This document shows, piece by piece, positions 24,201 to 34,528 of a stretch of 64,000 nt of DNA. This DNA is from Gordius sp. MW1 (taxonomy: Eukaryota > Nematomorpha > Gordioida > Gordea > Gordiidae). Location: the NCBI GenBank assembly GCA_964036665.1, contig OZ038531.1:17546168-17610167 (forward strand). Direction: 5' to 3'. A model generated the notes under the pieces. The model ran no database searches. It was not told where the DNA came from and saw only the letters and a program-made list of their open reading frames with translations. The stretch's first letter is position 1; every line of letters begins with the position of its first letter. Made by a program: the position numbers and the translations under genes.

Positions 24201-27200
24201 CAGAATATGTTGACCGTTTCCCGGTTGATTACACAAGGCCATTATTGTTGACTAGTGTAATTTTTTATAGATACTCAAAAATTAATGTTATTTATATTTT
24301 TTACAAATTTAATACCCTTTTTTTTAATATATAAATATAAAAAAGTGTAGGAGGTTTAAAGAGTACCTTGCGTCGCTACCTTATCAATTGGTATATTCAG
24401 GACGTGTGACATAAAACCAACTACCGAAAATACGACCAGCCCCGCGTAAACGCTAGTCCCACAGTTGACGATAGACACGATAAAACTATCCCTATAATTG
24501 TCAAAGGCAAAAAATAACAAAACCCAAAGCTGACTTTAAAATTTATCTATTTTACAAAAATGTCCGTCTTAGTTTATGGACAACCCTTATATTAAGAAAT
24601 ACCTGAGTAAAAACCTGTATGGGTGTCCCGAAACCCGACCCGATCCGGAATGGGTAAAAATTTTTGAAATGTCCTTGGTTCGGGTTCGGGTAAAAAATTT
24701 AAAAAAAATTTGGGTCGGGTCGGGTTCATGTCGGGTATTTTAAAAAAAATTCGGGTTCGGGTTGAAAAAAGTGACTTTGCCGTTCTCTAGACCTGAGGCA
24801 GTTGTTGCGAAATTTGTTGTAACTTGCCATCGTGATAAGACCACTCCACCCAGGACCGAGTGAATAAAAGATTTGGGTGGCCGCCTCGTTCCACACCTAA
24901 CAAATTTAATGGGTTCATTTTTTCAATTGAAATAGGTTACAAATTCAAGGCCAATCATAATTAAAAACGTATCAACTTTTGCTTTTAACAGCAAACATTA
25001 TAATAAATTTGTTAATATTTAGGCGTTGCATTAATCAAAGGGTTAATCGATATTCCAAAGCGCCATTTTAATAATCTATTTTCATATTAAGATTCTTTTT
25101 TATTTAAAAAAACGACAATTTTGAAAAAATTAGTTCAAATCAATCGAAAATTAGCGAGAATTTTTCACACAATTTTATTTTATATATTAAAATTTATGAG
25201 ATCTAGTTTTATCGTTCCTTTTTCAAACTTTGCAACTTAAACAATCAATTACTTCCCTTAAATACTGATCATATTATTAATATTTTAAAATATTTTATAA
25301 AATATTGAACTTTCACAACAATACCTTAAAACTCATTAAAATTTTCCAATCGGGTTTTAGAAAAAATAGGAGCCCATTGAAGGATCCTGGTAACATAAGA
25401 CTTCTCACGAGCAGGACGGTCAGCATAACGTATGGAAACGTGGCGGTAAAATAAACGATCTTTAGCAATTAATTGATTTTTTATCTTTAATTTGTCCATG
25501 CAATATATTACAAATTATCAAGCTCAAAAAATTATTTTCAGGCTTAAATTTTTTGAGTCAAAGATTTTTTTGATGCTCTGCTCTAAGATTTATTTTAAAA
25601 ATCAAAATGTTCTAATGAATCACTTGCTAGAAGAAATTTCAATGATAATTTATAAACTAATAACTTCCAAATATATTGATTAACTAATAAAATTGGAACA
25701 AAATTAACCTTACAATTATTTGCTTAAATTTTTTTAGATAATTTTAAAAATCAATATTGGTAAGATATATCAATAGTAGATATGGGGAAAGGGTATAATA
25801 ATTATTTTTTACATTTTGACCTTAAATTAATCAGGAAAAGGGATAGGAAATTGTGTATTAGTAAAGTCAATATGTGTGTATATATTAGTGTTGTAAAAAG
25901 ACATGGGTTTTGTTTGGTCGACCTTTATTTCAACTAAGGGCCCGTCTTAATATACGATTCAACTTCATGGCGCCTATTTTTATTTGTCTAAATATGCGAT
26001 ATACATGTCGTGGAGTCAACATTTTTAGTTTAGTTACCATTTGAATATGCATTAATAAGCGTAATTAAAGGATAACTATTTGTTTTACGAGCAAAAACCA
26101 CAAAAATAGAACAAAAATGACGTGACGCTCGTATTGAGACGCGGCTATGTTTTAACATGCATTCGCTTTTTGAATCTAGATTCAAAATCGCGTATTAAGA
26201 CGCACCCTACTAACGGTCGACTTTTCAAATTTTGGCTAAGAAGAAAAACAAACCATTTTGGTCTGTTTATATTAGGTCGACTAAAACCATAGGTCGACCA
26301 AACAAAACCCAGCGGATTTTATAACACCAATGCGTATGAATACTTTTCCTGTCGATTTGATGCCCCTTATGAGACAGAGGTAGGTTAAAATCCAAGCCAA
26401 AATGAAGCATAACATGAGGCGCCAATTAATCGCTCCCATTTGGTGCAATCCCTCCGATATTTGCAAGACTCGATAACTGAATTAAAATTTTAAAATATAT
26501 GAGTCTTAATAATAATAATTGACTTCAATTGTCCATTTTTACAACTGTAAGTTTTAATTTTGTGAACACGTTTAATTATTATTTAAATATTAATTGAAAT
26601 CTTTTGATGATTTCATATAAAAAATTTATGATAGATATTTATAAAATCCTTCTGGTTCTAAGGTAAAGAGGCATTTCAAGCGATATAATTTATGGCAAAA
26701 TTGTGAAAGTATTTTAGGCCTTCCGTTTTTTCAATAAGCAAGATTGAGGTAAAATAGAAATCAGTATTATATGTTAAAATTCAATGAGTACTATTAAAAT
26801 ACGACATTTAATTACATTTATAAAATCTTCAGAGTTCAGACTCGAAGTATGATATTTTGCCCTATATATTTTTAATACTTTAATAATATTACCTAAAAAA
26901 TTTTATTAAACAAAATATTTATTAGTGGTATAAAATCGATAATTTAGATGATGTGTTAAAAAGAAAGGTCAGCAAGCTTGCCACGGTCCCTGTCCGGCCA
27001 AGTTAGTTAAATTTGTTTTCGCTTAATAGGTAATCTCATCTACTTAATAGTTTTTAAACCAGAAAAATTTTAATATACACAATTGGTAGAAAAGAGTGCT
27101 CACTGTATAAATTATAAGAAGGACTAATTCCCGAGGGAGATCGGAAGAATGGGAAATATCTATATTAACCTAGAAGCCCCTTGCACTCCCTTTGAAATTA

Positions 27201-29739
27201 TTTAGCATTTAAGTATTTTTTGATATGTACCTCTAATTAAAATTTTTTTTGCCAAATGATTTAATATCAAAAATAAAATTCAATTAGGATATCATTAACG
27301 TGATGCTATTTTTTAAATATTTTTAAAAATATTTTGGGGCCAAGTGATTTAAATCTGACTGGGTTCGGGCGAGCGCATAGACAATTTAGTCATGGGTTTG
27401 GGCCGCGTTAGGTTTGGGCAGGAAAACGTAAGAGAGCTGTCCTCTGCGTAAAGGACTTTCAAATTGGGAATGAATTCATATAAAGGTTATATATCGCGTT
27501 GACACAGGGATTAACGGTGTAATTTAAATTCTAGGCGTTTATAAGTTATTCATCTTAAGGAAGGAGTTTGTAAACAACATTAATTGACAATATTTATTAA
27601 AGTTTTACATAAAAAAATTATATTTAAAAAGTTCTTCGAAATGAAATTTAAGCGAGGTCACGCTTTGCCCAGGCACAAATTTGATTCTTAGAAATGGTTC
27701 AAGATTTAAAGAAGGCTTATTAATGTTTAAAAAACTTCGTTATACAAGGCAATCATTAAGATTTTTATTCATATCTGTAGGGCGAGGGCGCTATGGACTA
27801 TTCGGGAAAAATATTCCTCACAAACTCCTCCGCCCTCAAAAAAAACACCTTGTTTGGGGCAATTTAGCGCCCCTGCAAATTTAGGCGAAAAAAATGAGTA
27901 CGGTGAATTTCAAATTACTGCCAAAATTCGTTGGAAGACGTCTTTAGAGTGTGGAGATCGGCATTGAGCATGGCTGTGGAATTGAGATTTTTGAGAATTA
28001 TGCAGGCATCCGTGTTCCAAACGTTATTGCAATGTCCCCAGGGGAGGCTCGATGCGAATGAAGCGAACAAAAAATACAGGATCAAGGCGATGAGTAAATT
28101 GTAGTAGAGCGTGGCTATAGCGGTTACCATCAAGGTTCCTATGCCCACACCTAAAATACATATATGAGATGAGGGCAAATTATGTTGTTTAATATTTTAT
28201 GTATGGGCGTAGCCAGGGGGGGGGAGGCAGGGAGGGGCGGCTGCCCCCTCTAAATCAAATTTTGTTTTGAAATTTAAAGTTATGCCTAAAAGTGCCAAAA
28301 GTCACCATTTTTCCCCTTCTTAAATCTTTACTGCCCCCCCCCTCCTCGAATTCCAATGCTGGCTACGCCCATGATTCTATATTACGCTGGATGCCCCCCC
28401 CCCCTTAAATCGCAGGTATTCTTATAATCTTAACAAGACTCTAGAATAATTTAAATGACATCATTTTGTTTCTCCTTAAATCATTAACAATCTGCCTAGC
28501 TCCCAAATTAACCCAGGTATGTGGGCTGGGTAAAAGGTTATCTGTATTGCCAATTTGAAATTTCCTTACTAAATTTGAAAATTTAAGAAGTTTTATTAAT
28601 TTAGGGATTGAAGCTAAAGTTTTGCATTTGAAATTAACAAAAAATTGTTACCCTTGAACAGTGGACAGATATTCCAAACCTTGATAGCGCCTCTACTAGA
28701 AAACTGTCCCATAGCTACTTCGAGAAAGAATAATGGGATTCCACATGAGAATAGCATGAGCCAGTAGGGAATCAAAAAGGCACCTGAAAGCATTTATAAA
28801 AAATTAAACGTCCTTAAAAGCTTTTTAAATATTCAAAATATCTAATATTCCAAAACTAAAAAACTAAAAAAGATAAAAATTATAAATAGATATTTAAAAA
28901 AGTAAAATCTTGCAATTTCCATCACAATTTTGCATGGCATATAAACTTTTATTCTAATTTACATAAGTATAAATTAGTAAAATTTTAAAAATGAAATTAA
29001 AAAATTTTCATTAAAGATTTATGTGCCTATTAAAATTTGTTTAATTGTTAAGAGGCATGCGTGAAGTTTTTTGTTAAAATTGTAAACATTCCTAGAGCAA
29101 ATTTAAAAATGAAATGAATTATCGCTTAAGCTAAAACTATGATTATATTCTTTTGTTTGAGGTGTCTTTATTTATTAGGATTTACACTAAGTGTAATTAT
29201 CGGTTAGAATTCTGTAAACAAATTGCCCTACTCAAGGGCGTAGCCAAGGAGGACAGAGAGAGACGGCTTCGCCCCCCCCCCTCGAAATCCAAAAATATGT
29301 TAAAATTTATTAAAATTATGGCTAAAATTTTAAAAAATGATCATTTTGCCCCTCCCAATATCATTATTGCCCCCCTTTAATCCCAATGGTGGCTATGCCC
29401 ATGATCCTATTTTTACTTTTAACTCTTCATCCCCTTTGATTTTCGTTTTTATTTAATTACGTGTTTACAAATAAAAAAATTTGCCATAAAAATAAAAATG
29501 ATGTTACCTCCGCCATTCCTGTAGCATAGGTAAGGGAATCTCCATATATTCCCTACACCCACGGCATAGCCTATGAGACTAAATACGAAATCCACTGCAT
29601 TAGTCCATGAAGCTCTGGCACATTGTTCAGACTCGGAATCCCTCTCATTTTTTCCACTCAATTTAAGGAGGGGGCTAGGTGTGGTCAAGCATATTTTTGT
29701 AATTGGGGCCGTTTGATTAAGGCGATTTATGTGATTCAT
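15225..29739 (-). CDS. SLC6 Na+/Cl--dependent neurotransmitter/amino-acid transporter
   Basis: Thirteen exons, in transcript order: 29739-29508, 28783-28652, 28150-27919, 26476-26344, 25459-25325, 24896-24793, 24491-24367, 17678-17566, 17520-17389, 16915-16816, 16341-16235, 16154-15984, 15470-15225. They total 1962 nt, or 653 residues, with all phases consistent. Family marks are TM1 [16 protein letters not shown] (about residues 63-78), TM2 [20 protein letters not shown], the extracellular loop cysteines C161 and C170 with sequon N177-[44 protein letters not shown], and the C-terminal DWGPA. The residue before VGNIW is Gly (YAVG), not the Asp of monoamine carriers. A glycine, GABA, proline or taurine-type substrate is therefore more likely; which one is not decidable. 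The C-tail has a poly-Asn run. The 24491-to-17678 exon gap holds the large nested repeat. Confidence 0.95.
15708..15893. mobile_element. 186-bp MITE with GGGTG ends in an SLC6 intron
   Basis: Inverted ends GGGTGGCCCGTCAACTCGCC and GGCGAGTTGATAGGGCACCC. It is flanked by TTCAAAA on both sides (15701-15707 and 15894-15900; an 8-bp reading TTCAAAAG is also possible). It lies in the last SLC6 intron, about 90 bp from the 15984 exon edge. Confidence 0.8.
16432..16725. mobile_element. 294-bp MITE with ATAAGCAAGGTGGT ends
   Basis: Inverted ends of about 40 bp: ATAAGCAAGGTGGTCTTATT and, on the right, AATAAAACCACCTTGCTTAT. It lies in the SLC6 intron between 16341 and 16816. The target duplication is not clear. 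Confidence 0.75.
17065..17230. mobile_element. MITE, AGTGTTGTAAAA family, copy c
   Basis: Carries TTGTTTGGTCGA on the left and GGTCGATCAAACAAAATCC then GTTTTTACAATACTA on the right. Its unbroken middle (AACTAAGACTAAGG) shows where the family member at 25886 was later interrupted. Confidence 0.6.
18207..18486. mobile_element. 280-bp MITE, AGGGCTTGTCTTAATAT ends, copy 1
   Basis: Inverted ends AGGGCTTGTCTTAATATC and GATATTAAGACAAGCCCT. It interrupts the left arm of the foldback at a point that is continuous in the right arm. A second copy is at 25937-26208. Confidence 0.85.
18605..18885. repeat. Nested foldback insertion in the left arm
   Basis: Outer inverted pieces GCCTCCCTCCCTCTCT and AGAGAGGGAGGGTGAG enclose a tighter inverted repeat at about 18648-18692 and 18743-18785 (TTTGCACTTCGTATTCCTCT and inverse). 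This segment is absent from the opposite arm of the host foldback. Related sequence occurs at 57.9 and 60.9 kb. Confidence 0.65.
19232..19507 (+). repeat. 5' LTR of the gypsy element
   Basis: 276 bp, TGTAGAGG to CACTTCA. It contains an internal tandem duplication of about 50 bp: the segment CACGTGATTTTTATTTT through TAGCCCCTCGCTTGTA occurs twice in a row. Confidence 0.95.
19523..20317 (+). CDS. gag: gypsy gag-like protein (264 aa)
   Basis: An intact frame starting ATG 15 nt after the LTR. It gives the capsid-type structural protein that packages element RNA. The C-terminal segment [15 protein letters not shown] then CVQPCAF is the CWYHxRF..A..C..PC motif common in invertebrate Ty3/gypsy gag proteins. 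The basic stretch [14 protein letters not shown] precedes it. Confidence 0.85.
   Translation: MSTQPSDMEVKSENATYFKLPQFNNINPRSWFIQIEALFLVRKIKSEATKVGYLIESLPLEITIEIQDILQNMPDILPYTTMKAAIIDRTSQSDSARLRALLTTVELGDRTPSQLLRFMKNLLGTNSMDERVLKELWLEKLPKNMTGNLAIVSDEQSLSKLAETADKIVETYHNSTCPIVNVVTEDESTRLREMIAKLTQEVQNLKISINRPRDRSNSRRRNPSTVRHPSAHIQPNILCWYHYRFKDKALKCVQPCAFNPPSTN
20365..22270 (+). pseudogene. pol: gypsy pol, protease-RT-RNase H part, frame-disrupted
   Basis: The protease motif FLIDTGA is read around 20400-20425; the frame then shifts. RT is a long open stretch (20460-21794) with the [37 protein letters not shown] and [10 protein letters not shown] motifs. The frame ends at TAA after GAVLH at the start of RNase H. 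RNase H motifs (IYTDHKPL near 21945, then a second shift near 22076) continue in other frames. The disruptions are as found and are not corrected here. Confidence 0.9.
22281..23444 (+). CDS. pol: gypsy integrase region (387-aa open frame)
   Basis: The HHCC zinc-binding module is visible (FHNLSH, then CVACQKSK). The DDE core has [24 protein letters not shown] and a glutamate in [16 protein letters not shown] chromodomain was not seen. The frame is open to TAG just before the 3' LTR. Upstream of 22281 the frame is broken, so this is a pol fragment rather than a separate gene. Confidence 0.9.
   Translation: MLTSLRRVIFDIFHNLSHPGTRATLKLISRRYVWPSINMDVRKWAKSCVACQKSKIHRHIKAPLGTFAEPDARFSHIHVDLVGPLPPSNGYTHLLTIIDRFTRWPVAMPIRDTSAQTVAKALIKYWIADLGVPSSLTDRGPQFESQLFRNLTQLLGVNHITTTAYHPQANGMIERFHRQLKSSLMAQGDTNKWDELLPLILLGIRTTIKEDLGCTPAELVYGTTLRLPGEFFTNSRTPHNASEFIKCLKQHFYHLPFKKVRTQLTNASTTSLLKDCKYVFIRNDFVRKSLVPPYDGLFRVKSKHAKYFIIEKNGKADSVSIERLKPAYLDTSTQPLTDTENVNPPNVCPSDDIAGPANSDPDLTKSKENPYITSRGRHVHWRYKLLH
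23478..23763 (+). repeat. 3' LTR of the gypsy element
   Basis: 286 bp. Identical to the 5' LTR except for about three substitutions and a 10-bp insertion (TAAACTAGAA type duplication) near 23720. Confidence 0.95.
24610..24775. repeat. GGGTCGGGTTCGG-rich low-complexity segment in an SLC6 intron
   Basis: Reiterated CGGGTCGGG/CGGGTTCGGG in AT-rich DNA. It differs from the 13327 family and has no inverted ends that I could find. It ends 18 bp from the 24793-24896 exon. Confidence 0.5.
25886..26329. mobile_element. MITE, AGTGTTGTAAAA family, copy d, interrupted by another MITE
   Basis: Ends TAGTGTTGTAAAAAGACATG and TTTTATAACACCA. Inner inverted parts are GGGTTTTGTTTGGTCGACC and GGTCGACCAAACAAAACCC. 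It is split by the 25937-26208 element. Its right edge lies 14 bp from the 26344 exon boundary, so it makes up most of the DNA next to that 5' splice site. Confidence 0.75.
25937..26208. mobile_element. 272-bp MITE, AGGGCYYGTCTTAATAT ends, copy 2
   Basis: Ends AGGGCCCGTCTTAATATACG and CGCGTATTAAGACGCACCCT. The interior resembles copy 1 (18207-18486) in the opposite orientation. ACTA flanks it on both sides, which may be a duplication or part of the host repeat. Confidence 0.75.
28202..28373. mobile_element. hAT-like MITE, CATGGGCGTAGCC family
   Basis: TATGGGCGTAGCCAGG to CTGGCTACGCCCATG in an SLC6 intron. The flanking 8-mers ATTTTATG and ATTCTATA match only partly. Confidence 0.8.
29233..29403. 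mobile_element. hAT-like MITE, CATGGGCGTAGCC family
   Basis: CAAGGGCGTAGCCAAGG to GGTGGCTATGCCCATG, about 100 bp downstream of the first SLC6 coding exon, inside intron 1. Any target duplication is eroded. Confidence 0.75.
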
Positions 29740-31360
29740 TGTAAAATATTTCTTTGATAAAAGCCGGAGGAATTTCTAAAACAAATAATTTACTAATGAT
29801 TCAAATACAAAACTATAATTTTAAAGATTGAGAATATTCCTCAAAAATTCCCTTTGGTTATTTGAAAATTAATCAACAAGTTTAATAAAATTTGATTCGT
29901 CATCGATACCTAAGAGCGATATTTAGAGTGGGAGAGGTAAGCTTTTAACTTGTTACATATTTTTAGAGCATACCAATTACAAAAACGAGGCGTAGGTTCC
30001 CCCTTAAAAATTCAAAATAATAACATTATTTCGTGAAACCCTTAAGCTTAGGTAAATTTTACAGTTTTTGCAAATATCTTAACGAGTATTACTACTATTT
30101 TTTCATTAATATTAGAGGATTTACCCAAAGGAAACTGATAAAAACAACGGCACGCGTATTTTATTTGAAAATTTTAGAACATATGGTTTAAAAATCAAAA
30201 TCAAGCACATTTACAGACAGTCGACGAATTCCTAGCGAATAAATCCCATGAGTTAAATGATATGCGTGTGGGGAATATTGATTTTGAGTTATTAAATTAC
30301 ATTTGGCTAATCTAAAAATCCCTTCATGATCTCCTTTGGAATTTTATACACTAAACCGAAGCAAAAGAAGACTCGTAGCGTTATGGCCCGAGGTTTATGG
30401 TAAAGTAAAAAGAATTCGTTTTTTCGTAAGCGATATTCTATTCAAAAAAAACTGTTTGTGTGTATTCTATTTATTATGAATAAAAAAGACTGGAGGAAAG
30501 CAGGCACTCGATTAATGATAAAATATTGTGTTGTTTGCCAGCACACACCACCACACATTTTGCATGAGGTCTCGCGTGAGGGGAGAGAAATTTGACTTTT
30601 TTGGCAGTTTTCACCGCATGTAAAAATCCGCGACATTTGTCACCATAATATCTAAAATGCACACTATGACGTGTATCCAATAAACTGGAATTGGTAGGTG
30701 GCTTTCTAATTCAATTCAATAGTTAAAAATAGTATTTTCTATGATGTAGGCACAATAGTGGAGATGGTGATGGATCTTCATATTCACTCCATATCCAAAT
30801 TTTTATGAAAAAATATAGGAAATAATTGAATGAAATAATAATTTTTCTAATCGGATCTAACTTTTTAAGAGTTGATGCCGTGATACTTAATTGTCCTAAA
30901 TTATACATTGGTTCATTTGGGAGGTAAGAGTGTGTTAATATTTGCCCTAGGCGAATCGAAATATTTCAGCCGTAATCAAACAAAATATGTTCATCAATTA
31001 GCAAACAACGGCCTAAAGGCTTACATTTGAAATGTTGTTTTGTTGGTAAATAACGTTTTAAACAATTGATTTTAATTTTAATTATTTTAACTTAGTATTA
31101 AAATAAATGTTGCATATATTTATATATCGAATATTTTTCATAAAAGGCTAGTCGATCGCAATTAATAAGCTTAAATTTATGCATTTCTACTTATCTTAAT
31201 ATAGTTTTAAGCAATTTCTTAGCCCAACCCAGCTAACCACCTATTGAACCTTATAAAATTGCTTTCAATCGGCCCGTCCAGCCATAGCTTCCCCGAGTGA
31301 GTTTTGTTTATTTTGTCCAGTCTGGAAAATATTATAATTTAGCCCTACTTGCGCCCCAGA
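29740..31360. other. Region upstream of SLC6 without a supported gene
   Basis: It should contain the SLC6 promoter and 5' UTR; no core motif stands out. A moderately GC-rich patch at about 30540-30680 has short minus-strand ORFs, but they match no family I know. Confidence 0.4.
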
Positions 31361-31713
31361 CATGGGCGTAGGCAGGGGGGGGCAGGGGGGGGGCTGCCCC
31401 CCCCTAATTTAAAAAAAAAAACATTTTTCAATACAAAAACCCTTAGAAATTAAAAATAAAATATGATTTGCCCCCCCCCCCTAATTAGCCAGAGGGGGGC
31501 AGCCGGACCCCCCGCCTTTCCCCCCTTAATTTGCCAGGGGGGCAGGGGGTCTGGCTGCCCCCACTGCCTAATTAGGGGAGTTGCGTTTGCTCTCAGGAAA
31601 ATTTTTGGATGTCGAGACCTTTTTTTTTTTTGCTCTCGGAAATTTTTTTTTTTAATCTGCTCTCCCCTCCCCCCCCCCCCCCCCCCCAAATTCAAAACCT
31701 GGCTACGTCCATG
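31361..31713. mobile_element. hAT-like MITE, long GC-run subfamily, perfect 8-bp TSD
   Basis: 353 bp, CATGGGCGTAGGCAGG to CCTGGCTACGTCCATG. Flanked by GCCCCAGA at 31353-31360 and 31714-31721. The interior has long G and C runs and the segment AGGGGAGTTGCGTTTGCTCT shared with the copies at 36784, 44413 and 45528. Confidence 0.9.
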
Positions 31714-32255
31714 GCCCCAGATAACCTAAACTATATTTATAACTCGTGATATTTGACATATTTGAAACATTTCTTAGCCTTTTGTTTGTTAGTTGAGGCT
31801 AGCTTTGGACTGAACCTTCAGTCAAGGCCTAAGTCATCGGCACGAAATATTTAGAGGGGACTCGGAAGGCTTGTACCAGGCTTATGTCTTAATTAATATA
31901 TTTCCCTTTAAAATGACAAATTTTATTTAAGTATAAAATGAAAATAAAATGAGACTTTTTAGATTTCCCATCTAATCAAAATGTATATTAATCTTTTAAT
32001 TTTTTCCTAATCTTTAATTAAACTAATTCGGGAATATGTATTCTAGGTCTTATAACTCTGATATTTAAATTCATATGTATACCTAAAAATAATAAAAACA
32101 ATGAGCTAGTTGTAATTATCATTGTGAAGCACCACAAGAACTATCATCAATCTCAAGCCATGTGCGTTATTTATTTCAAAACTTGTTGGCTAAGTGATCA
32201 ATTTGTTTTCGCATTTACTAATTATTATTTTATATGCGTGTCGATGGATTATTTA

Positions 32256-32418
32256 CATGGTGGATATAGCAAGGGGGGGCAGAAAGGGGCGGCTGCACCT
32301 TCTAAATTCAAAAATTTGTTGAAATTTATAAAAATTATGGCTAAAATTTCAAAAATGATCAGTTTGCCCCTCCATAAATCATTATTGCCCACTGATTCCA
32401 ATGCTGGCTACGCCCATG
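32256..32418. mobile_element. hAT-like MITE, short subfamily, perfect 8-bp TSD
   Basis: 163 bp, left CATGGTGGATATAGCAAGG (diverged), right GCTGGCTACGCCCATG. Flanked by ATTATTTA at 32248-32255 and 32419-32426. Confidence 0.85.
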
Positions 32419-32426
32419 ATTATTTA

Positions 32427-34528
32427 GGCTAAATAGAATTTAAATATAATAAAAGTAGCATTCTTTCCTCGCTAGCCATCAAATGCTTTTCAGGTGTGCT
32501 TTTTTAAACTTAGCTGTCACCTCTAAATTTGCCTCTTTGTCATTTTTAAATTATTCATATCACTCACAAAAGTGTGTAGAACAGAGTTTTTACAAATTTG
32601 TTACTATTTTGCTTTTGCAATCCAAGGCCTACAAAGGGTTCTGAATGACATATTTTAACGTATAAATGAGTAAATATAATCGTCAGAAAAGAGACAGTTC
32701 GTCATGTTTACGATTATTTAAAAGTTTGGTATACATTCAAATTATGCTAATAATAGATATGTAAGTGTTAATGATTTAAAGTTAAAAATGTCGCTAGAAA
32801 CCTATTTTGTTAGAACATGATTAGGGCGATTAAGTTCTAATTTAAACATGTTTTGTAAACATAAATTCCAAAAAACGTTTAAAACTATTGCTTACACTAC
32901 GATTTTTGAAATGTTATAATGGTACTATGTAACAAATTGGATAGTTAACGATTTTGTAAATGCGTTTTTTCAACCTCAAACTATTATTTAAGTTAGGCAC
33001 CATGTGTATGCCTAAACTATAGATAATAAAAAATTGATTTTGTCCCATTTTAGAAAAATCCGGCTAATTACAAATTAATATAATACCTCCAACCAGAACG
33101 GCGATCATACACCTATTTTTGATTCTAATTTTAAAGATTTTTGATGAAAAAACTATTCAAAAAGCGGGTCTTGGTTTAAAATTGAAAGTTAATTTAAGAA
33201 CTTTGCTATGATTGTGCTTTATATAGAAAATAAAATAGCTGTAAAGTCTATGGCAGTTAATTCTATAAATATAAATTTTATTTTATTTGTTTTTTATAAC
33301 TAATTAAATGACTTCGTTAAATTATCAATACACCTTGATTTTTATCAATTTTAGCCTTCTTAATTTTGCAAAGTAAAAAAAAATTACAAATTGCCGATAG
33401 CTACTGAAAATCACATCGATATTATTCGCCTCATAATAATTATAAATTTTAACTGAATATATTTTTATTGTTTATTCTTAAGATTTTGAAATTAAATATT
33501 TGTGGAACATTTATTCTTATTTTAGGCATGCTCTCCTCTCTTTCTCCTTCACACCCGCCCCCTTCGTGGGCGCTTGGTTAGATATGGGGGCGGGAGTGGA
33601 AGAGAAGGAGAAAGGAAAAGAGAGATGTGTTAGTAAACATCGAGTATGCAGTATACTCTAATGTACTCCGTTTTCAAACCATAGTGGGTCAAAATTTTTT
33701 ACGGGGGAAGGGTTCACGTAAACGTATATAAATTTAAATATTGAGATGAAACAAAAAAACTAAAATAATGGACATATAGATAAAACCTTGATCTACAGGA
33801 ATAAATTAATATTTTATATATAAATTAAAAATGCCGTGGCAATATAGCCTCAAAAAAGGTTAAAATGAGCATTTTTTGCACCTTCAACCTCGTTTATCTT
33901 AAAAACTGGAATTTTGAAAAGAAATCAAAAACAGATTATTTTTCAGCGCAAAAATTTCTATCAGAATTATAAGAATGATTATATTTGCAGACGTGTGTAA
34001 TCAGAAAAAATTATTAATTTTTTTTGATGGGGGAGACGGCCCTTGAATATAGTTAAATGAAACACACAATAATAATTATATTTAAATTTTAAGTAATCAG
34101 CACTAACAAACAAAATTTATTTCTTTGGCTATGGTGTCATAAGGATTATCCTAAAAGTCAGATGATTGACGAAATTTCTTTGAAAATATGATTTATGTAG
34201 CAATTATCAAAAATAAAACATAAGGTCGTATCCAAAAATGATGTAAGGTCAGTTTAACCTCTTAGCCCGCTTTTTATATAACTTAAAATCTTATTTATAG
34301 AAAAGGGTTCAGTATATAAATTAGCAGATCAAATGCATTTAAACTCCTACAAATAAGTCGTAGCCATGCAGTGTATGCAAAACTTGCCTAGACCAATCAA
34401 ACTTTATGAAGGAAAATTTACTTATTTCTCTCAAAGCTTACCACTTATTCCTTAATTATCAATTGTATATATGATCTTAGGATAAATGTTGAAAGAGACG
34501 AGTTGATGTTACCTAATTGTAAGTACAC
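32427..34528. other. AT-rich intergenic stretch with one small foldback
   Basis: No coding signal seen. An imperfect inverted repeat of pyrimidine/purine-rich arms (CTCTCCTCTCTTTCTCC, then GGAGAAAGGAAAAGAGAG) occupies about 33533-33626. Confidence 0.45.

Larger units (their letters stand above)
18013..24226. repeat. Large foldback element, invaded by a gypsy element and two smaller elements
   Basis: The outer arms start AACCGGGAAACGGTCA at 18013 and end as its inverse at 24226. The left arm is 18013 to about 19119. The right arm is about 19170-19231 plus 23768-24226. Removing the gypsy element at its ACCT duplication restores a continuous right arm (ACTATGAACACCTCATATT). The left arm also carries insertions at 18207-18486 and about 18605-18885 that the right arm lacks. 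The palindrome centre is the pair around TTTCGCCTGCGGCAAAAAGC. It lies in an SLC6 intron. No transposase reading frame was seen, and the target duplication of the foldback itself is unclear. Confidence 0.85.

Noticed and set aside
24492..24529. Extending the SLC6 exon upstream to a CAG acceptor at 24530
   Set aside because: The TAG acceptor at 24492-24494 joins in phase to the 24793 exon and gives the family sequence NNCLRDSFIV; the longer version does not.
32124..32432. 102-aa plus-strand ORF, and similar frames containing [17 protein letters not shown] at 503-769, 2737-2925, 29153-29380 and 54931-55128
   Set aside because: The shared peptide is just the translated interior of the CATGGGCGTAGCC MITE.
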